Positions 62,200-64,000 of a stretch of DNA of 64,000 nucleotides are shown one piece after another. Both the position numbers and the translations under genes were made by a program. A model generated the notes under the pieces. That model did not search any database, was not told where the DNA came from, and worked only from the letters and a program-made list of their open reading frames with translations. How positions within the stretch are numbered: position 1 is the first letter of the stretch; each line of letters begins with the position of its first letter. Source of the DNA: Planctomycetaceae bacterium (GTDB taxonomy: Bacteria > Planctomycetota > Planctomycetia > Pirellulales > Thermoguttaceae); NCBI GenBank assembly GCA_009778035.1, contig WRKP01000002.1:1-64000 (forward strand). The letters are read 5' to 3'.

Positions 62200-62904
62200 C
62201 TATGGACGCTCGACGCCCGGTAAAATGCGGGAAAATATGCGCCCGTCCCGAAATAAAAGGTCCTGACCAAATCCCAATCGCACCGAAATTTCACGCCCCG
62301 GCATTAAAAGCAAAATGTGATCCGAAATGCCTGTCAAACTCTCAAGTGCTGAATGACACAGAACATCAGAACTAATCATCCCGAAATGGCTGCACATCGC
62401 CTCGTGCGATTCAACATGTGTCGAAAAACAGGGACAGGGAATGTCCGCCGTCATTTTTTCTAAATGGATTTCCTGCCAAGAATGTAATGCCAAGTTGTAA
62501 GGCAGCATTTCTTCATGGTTTGGAGCAGGATGCAACGTTCCGTAAATTTGTTCATATTGCCCGACGCGGCGGGAGACTTCGCTCACCCAACTTTCGGTAA
62601 CGTATGACCGCGTTGAACGTTCCGCATAGCGGATGACCAAAAACAACGCGAAGGCGATGATAATGCCGACGGATACCGACGCAATGAGACCGATTTTGGA
62701 AGATTTTTCTTCATCCTCTTCGTCGAGAGGTTCCATTGTTTTTAGCGGCCTGGGCGGCTCGTCATCTCGTTCGTGTTCGTAGGCCAAAAACTGTGCAGGC
62801 AGTATGGATTCGGGCGCAAAATGTGCGGAATCTAAAAAGATACCTGAATTAGGCGGGGCATCGTAGTCTGCCTGAACATTTGGTTCTTTTTGTGTTTTCA
62901 TCAT
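62200..62904 (-). CDS. Hypothetical single-pass membrane protein
   Basis: The protein has 234 residues, taking the ATG at 62904 or the adjacent one at 62901, with AAAAAGGA directly upstream. A longer frame to 63132 only translates a MITE copy. The first ~70 residues are acidic and Pro-rich (MEPLDEEDEEKSS), followed by one helix (IGLIASVSVGIIIAFALFLV). The outer part of ~140 residues has several cysteines and histidines: DIPCPCFSTHVESHEAMCSH, then SSDVLCHSALE. These could bind metal or form disulfides. It ends in a strand-rich segment (REISVRLGFGQDLLF). No family is recognised. Confidence 0.65.
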   Translation of the reverse strand: MMKTQKEPNVQADYDAPPNSGIFLDSAHFAPESILPAQFLAYEHERDDEPPRPLKTMEPLDEEDEEKSSKIGLIASVSVGIIIAFALFLVIRYAERSTRSYVTESWVSEVSRRVGQYEQIYGTLHPAPNHEEMLPYNLALHSWQEIHLEKMTADIPCPCFSTHVESHEAMCSHFGMISSDVLCHSALESLTGISDHILLLMPGREISVRLGFGQDLLFRDGRIFSRILPGVERP

Positions 62905-62911
62905 TCCTTTT

Positions 62912-63064
62912 TGGAGCGAATTCATTTTTGCTATGAACAAAAAATCGTCATTCCGGCGAAAGCCGGAATCCAGCCGAGCGACGTGCATATCGTTTCCCTG
63001 GTTCCCGGCTTTCGCCGGGATGACGGAGAGGGGGGACGTCCAGACCAATTCTGAATATGCTCTA
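62912..63064. repeat. MITE-like element, complete copy
   Basis: GAGCGAATTCATTTTTGCTA at the left, both cores, GTCCAGACCAATTCTGAATA and TGCTCTA at the right. It lies between the membrane protein gene and recJ and would provide the leader of the former. Confidence 0.8.
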
Positions 63065-63272
63065 GCGATCTTTTGCGGTGTCGCAGTGTAATAATTTTTA
63101 CCAAATGCTTCAAGAGCGATTCCCGTTCGCACACGCCCCCAGGACCGCGGGACAGGCGGCCTGCCCTATTTTGCAACTTGCAGTCGCCCTGTCCGGCATC
63201 TCGTTTTCGATACCAATTTCCCGTTTTTTCGTTATAATCTAGCGCAGTCGCCTAAATTGCCAAAAATCTCCG

Positions 63273-64000
63273 ATGCACACGACGAAACGCTGGACCTTTC
63301 GCCCTGCCAATCCCGACCTGGAACGGCTCCTCGTCTCCACGCTAGGTCTCTCACAACTTGTCGCCACTCTCCTCGTCGCTCGGGATATCAACTCCATCGA
63401 CGACGCAAAAGATTTCCTAAATACCAACCTGAAAACTCATTTACGCGAACCCGAACTCCTGCCCGGCTGCAAAGAAGTTGCTGAACGACTCCTGCAAGCC
63501 ATCCAAAACAAGCAAAAAATTGCCGTCTACGGCGATTACGACGTCGATGGCATCACCGGCATCGTGATCCTCTGTCAAACCATCAAAGATTTAGGCGGCA
63601 ACGTCTCTTACTACGTTCCCGACCGCCTCGACGAGGGATACGGCCTCAATTCCGAAGCCCTGGAAAAATTGGCAAAGGAAGACGTCAAAACCGTTATCAC
63701 GGTTGACTGCGGAATCAACAGTCATGAAGAAGCCTTGCAAGCAAAACGGCTGGGCATAGACCTGCTGATTACCGACCATCACACGCTCGATGCCGAACTT
63801 CCCGATGCCGTTGCCATCGCGCATACGCAACTCGTTCGATGGAAAGAGCATTGGATTTCGCCCGGCTCGCTCGCCCCCAAAGAACAAGCAAAAACCGAAC
63901 AATATCCCTTTCCTTCGTTGTGCGGAGCGGCAGTCGCCCTCAAAGTCGCCTGGGCATTAGGCCAAATCGCCCACGAAGGGCTCGGCAAGCCGGTTTCCGA
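63273..64000 (+). CDS. recJ: Single-stranded-DNA-specific exonuclease RecJ (3' end outside window)
   Basis: The frame is open from the ATG at 63273 to the window edge (242 codons). TATAAT at 63233 is a likely -10. RecJ degrades single strands 5' to 3' in recombination and mismatch repair. Motif I of the DHH phosphoesterases is KIAVYGDYDVDGITG near residue 90, and motif III is LLITDHHTLDAELPDA near 170. TVITVDCGINSHEEAL is between them. The DHHA1 domain lies beyond the window. All visible catalytic residues are intact. Confidence 0.93.
   Translation, partial: MHTTKRWTFRPANPDLERLLVSTLGLSQLVATLLVARDINSIDDAKDFLNTNLKTHLREPELLPGCKEVAERLLQAIQNKQKIAVYGDYDVDGITGIVILCQTIKDLGGNVSYYVPDRLDEGYGLNSEALEKLAKEDVKTVITVDCGINSHEEALQAKRLGIDLLITDHHTLDAELPDAVAIAHTQLVRWKEHWISPGSLAPKEQAKTEQYPFPSLCGAAVALKVAWALGQIAHEGLGKPVS

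Noticed and set aside
62905-63132. A longer start for the membrane protein at 62200
   Set aside because: The extra 76 residues are just a translation of a complete MITE copy.

Overview
The window looks like a chromosomal segment of a member of the Planctomycetota, most likely of the Pirellulales type. Several things support this: a DUF1207 secreted protein, a BlaI/BlaR1 pair whose sensor carries a long tail of carboxypeptidase-regulatory-like domains, a ThuA-domain protein, a secreted WD40 protein, a HEAT-repeat protein, a PstC-PstA fusion, squalene-hopene cyclase, and LpxI with an ADP-heptose glycosyltransferase. Base composition is a little above 50% GC over most of the window. Genes are loosely spaced, operons are short, and genes usually grouped elsewhere (motA, atpB, pst, rpsR) stand alone. 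Taxonomy is inferred from gene families, not from a marker-gene tree.

Layout. 1-3050: the end of an NPCBM-domain protein, a small membrane protein, then an AT-richer stretch of unrecognised ORFs and a Met/Gln-rich protein built on a 33-bp tandem repeat. 3059-9273: a DNA methyltransferase-HNH fusion and a blaI-blaR1 pair with a clear promoter and two matching operators. 9372-16657: motA, a HEAT protein, threonine dehydratase and the pstCA fusion. 16800-25200: rimO, an HtrA-type protease, a cyclophilin isomerase, a large hybrid histidine kinase and rpsR. 25371-30243: ftsK, DUF1207, a solitary atpB and tRNA-Lys. 30244-31033: a structured RNA candidate with a terminator, a frameshifted small membrane gene, and a short palindromic element. 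31031-39880: secreted proteins, ThuA, topA and a glycosyltransferase. 39878-50139: glycogen phosphorylase, DUF721/DciA, a Tat Rieske protein, UDP-xylose synthase, an esterase, a dead sulfatase and secreted proteins. 50313-52291: two short flagellin-like genes behind 9-bp tandem repeats. 52451-60702: leuA, a saccharopine-dehydrogenase-like enzyme, queF, shc, gdhA and lpxI. 60842-62070: a degenerate IS1 and gene debris. 62200-end: a membrane protein and the start of recJ.

The main discovery is a dispersed MITE-like family, about 94-155 bp, with imperfect terminal inverted repeats that begin and end in TA (outer consensus TAGAGCGTATT). Its core is two strong hairpins. At least eight genes on both strands (HEAT protein, PPIase, rpsR, the 31031 gene, thuA-like, glgP, shc, lpxI), and probably motA, use the terminal TAG/TAA of a copy as their own stop codon. 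Another copy is translated in frame inside BlaR1, and another extends the sulfatase. A second, GC-rich palindromic family (core GGGGGCTAACGCCCCC) flanks leuA and other genes. Other points of interest are the nested-hairpin leader of gdhA, the hairpin-terminator RNA after tRNA-Lys, and probable leaderless starts of leuA, uxs and lpxI.
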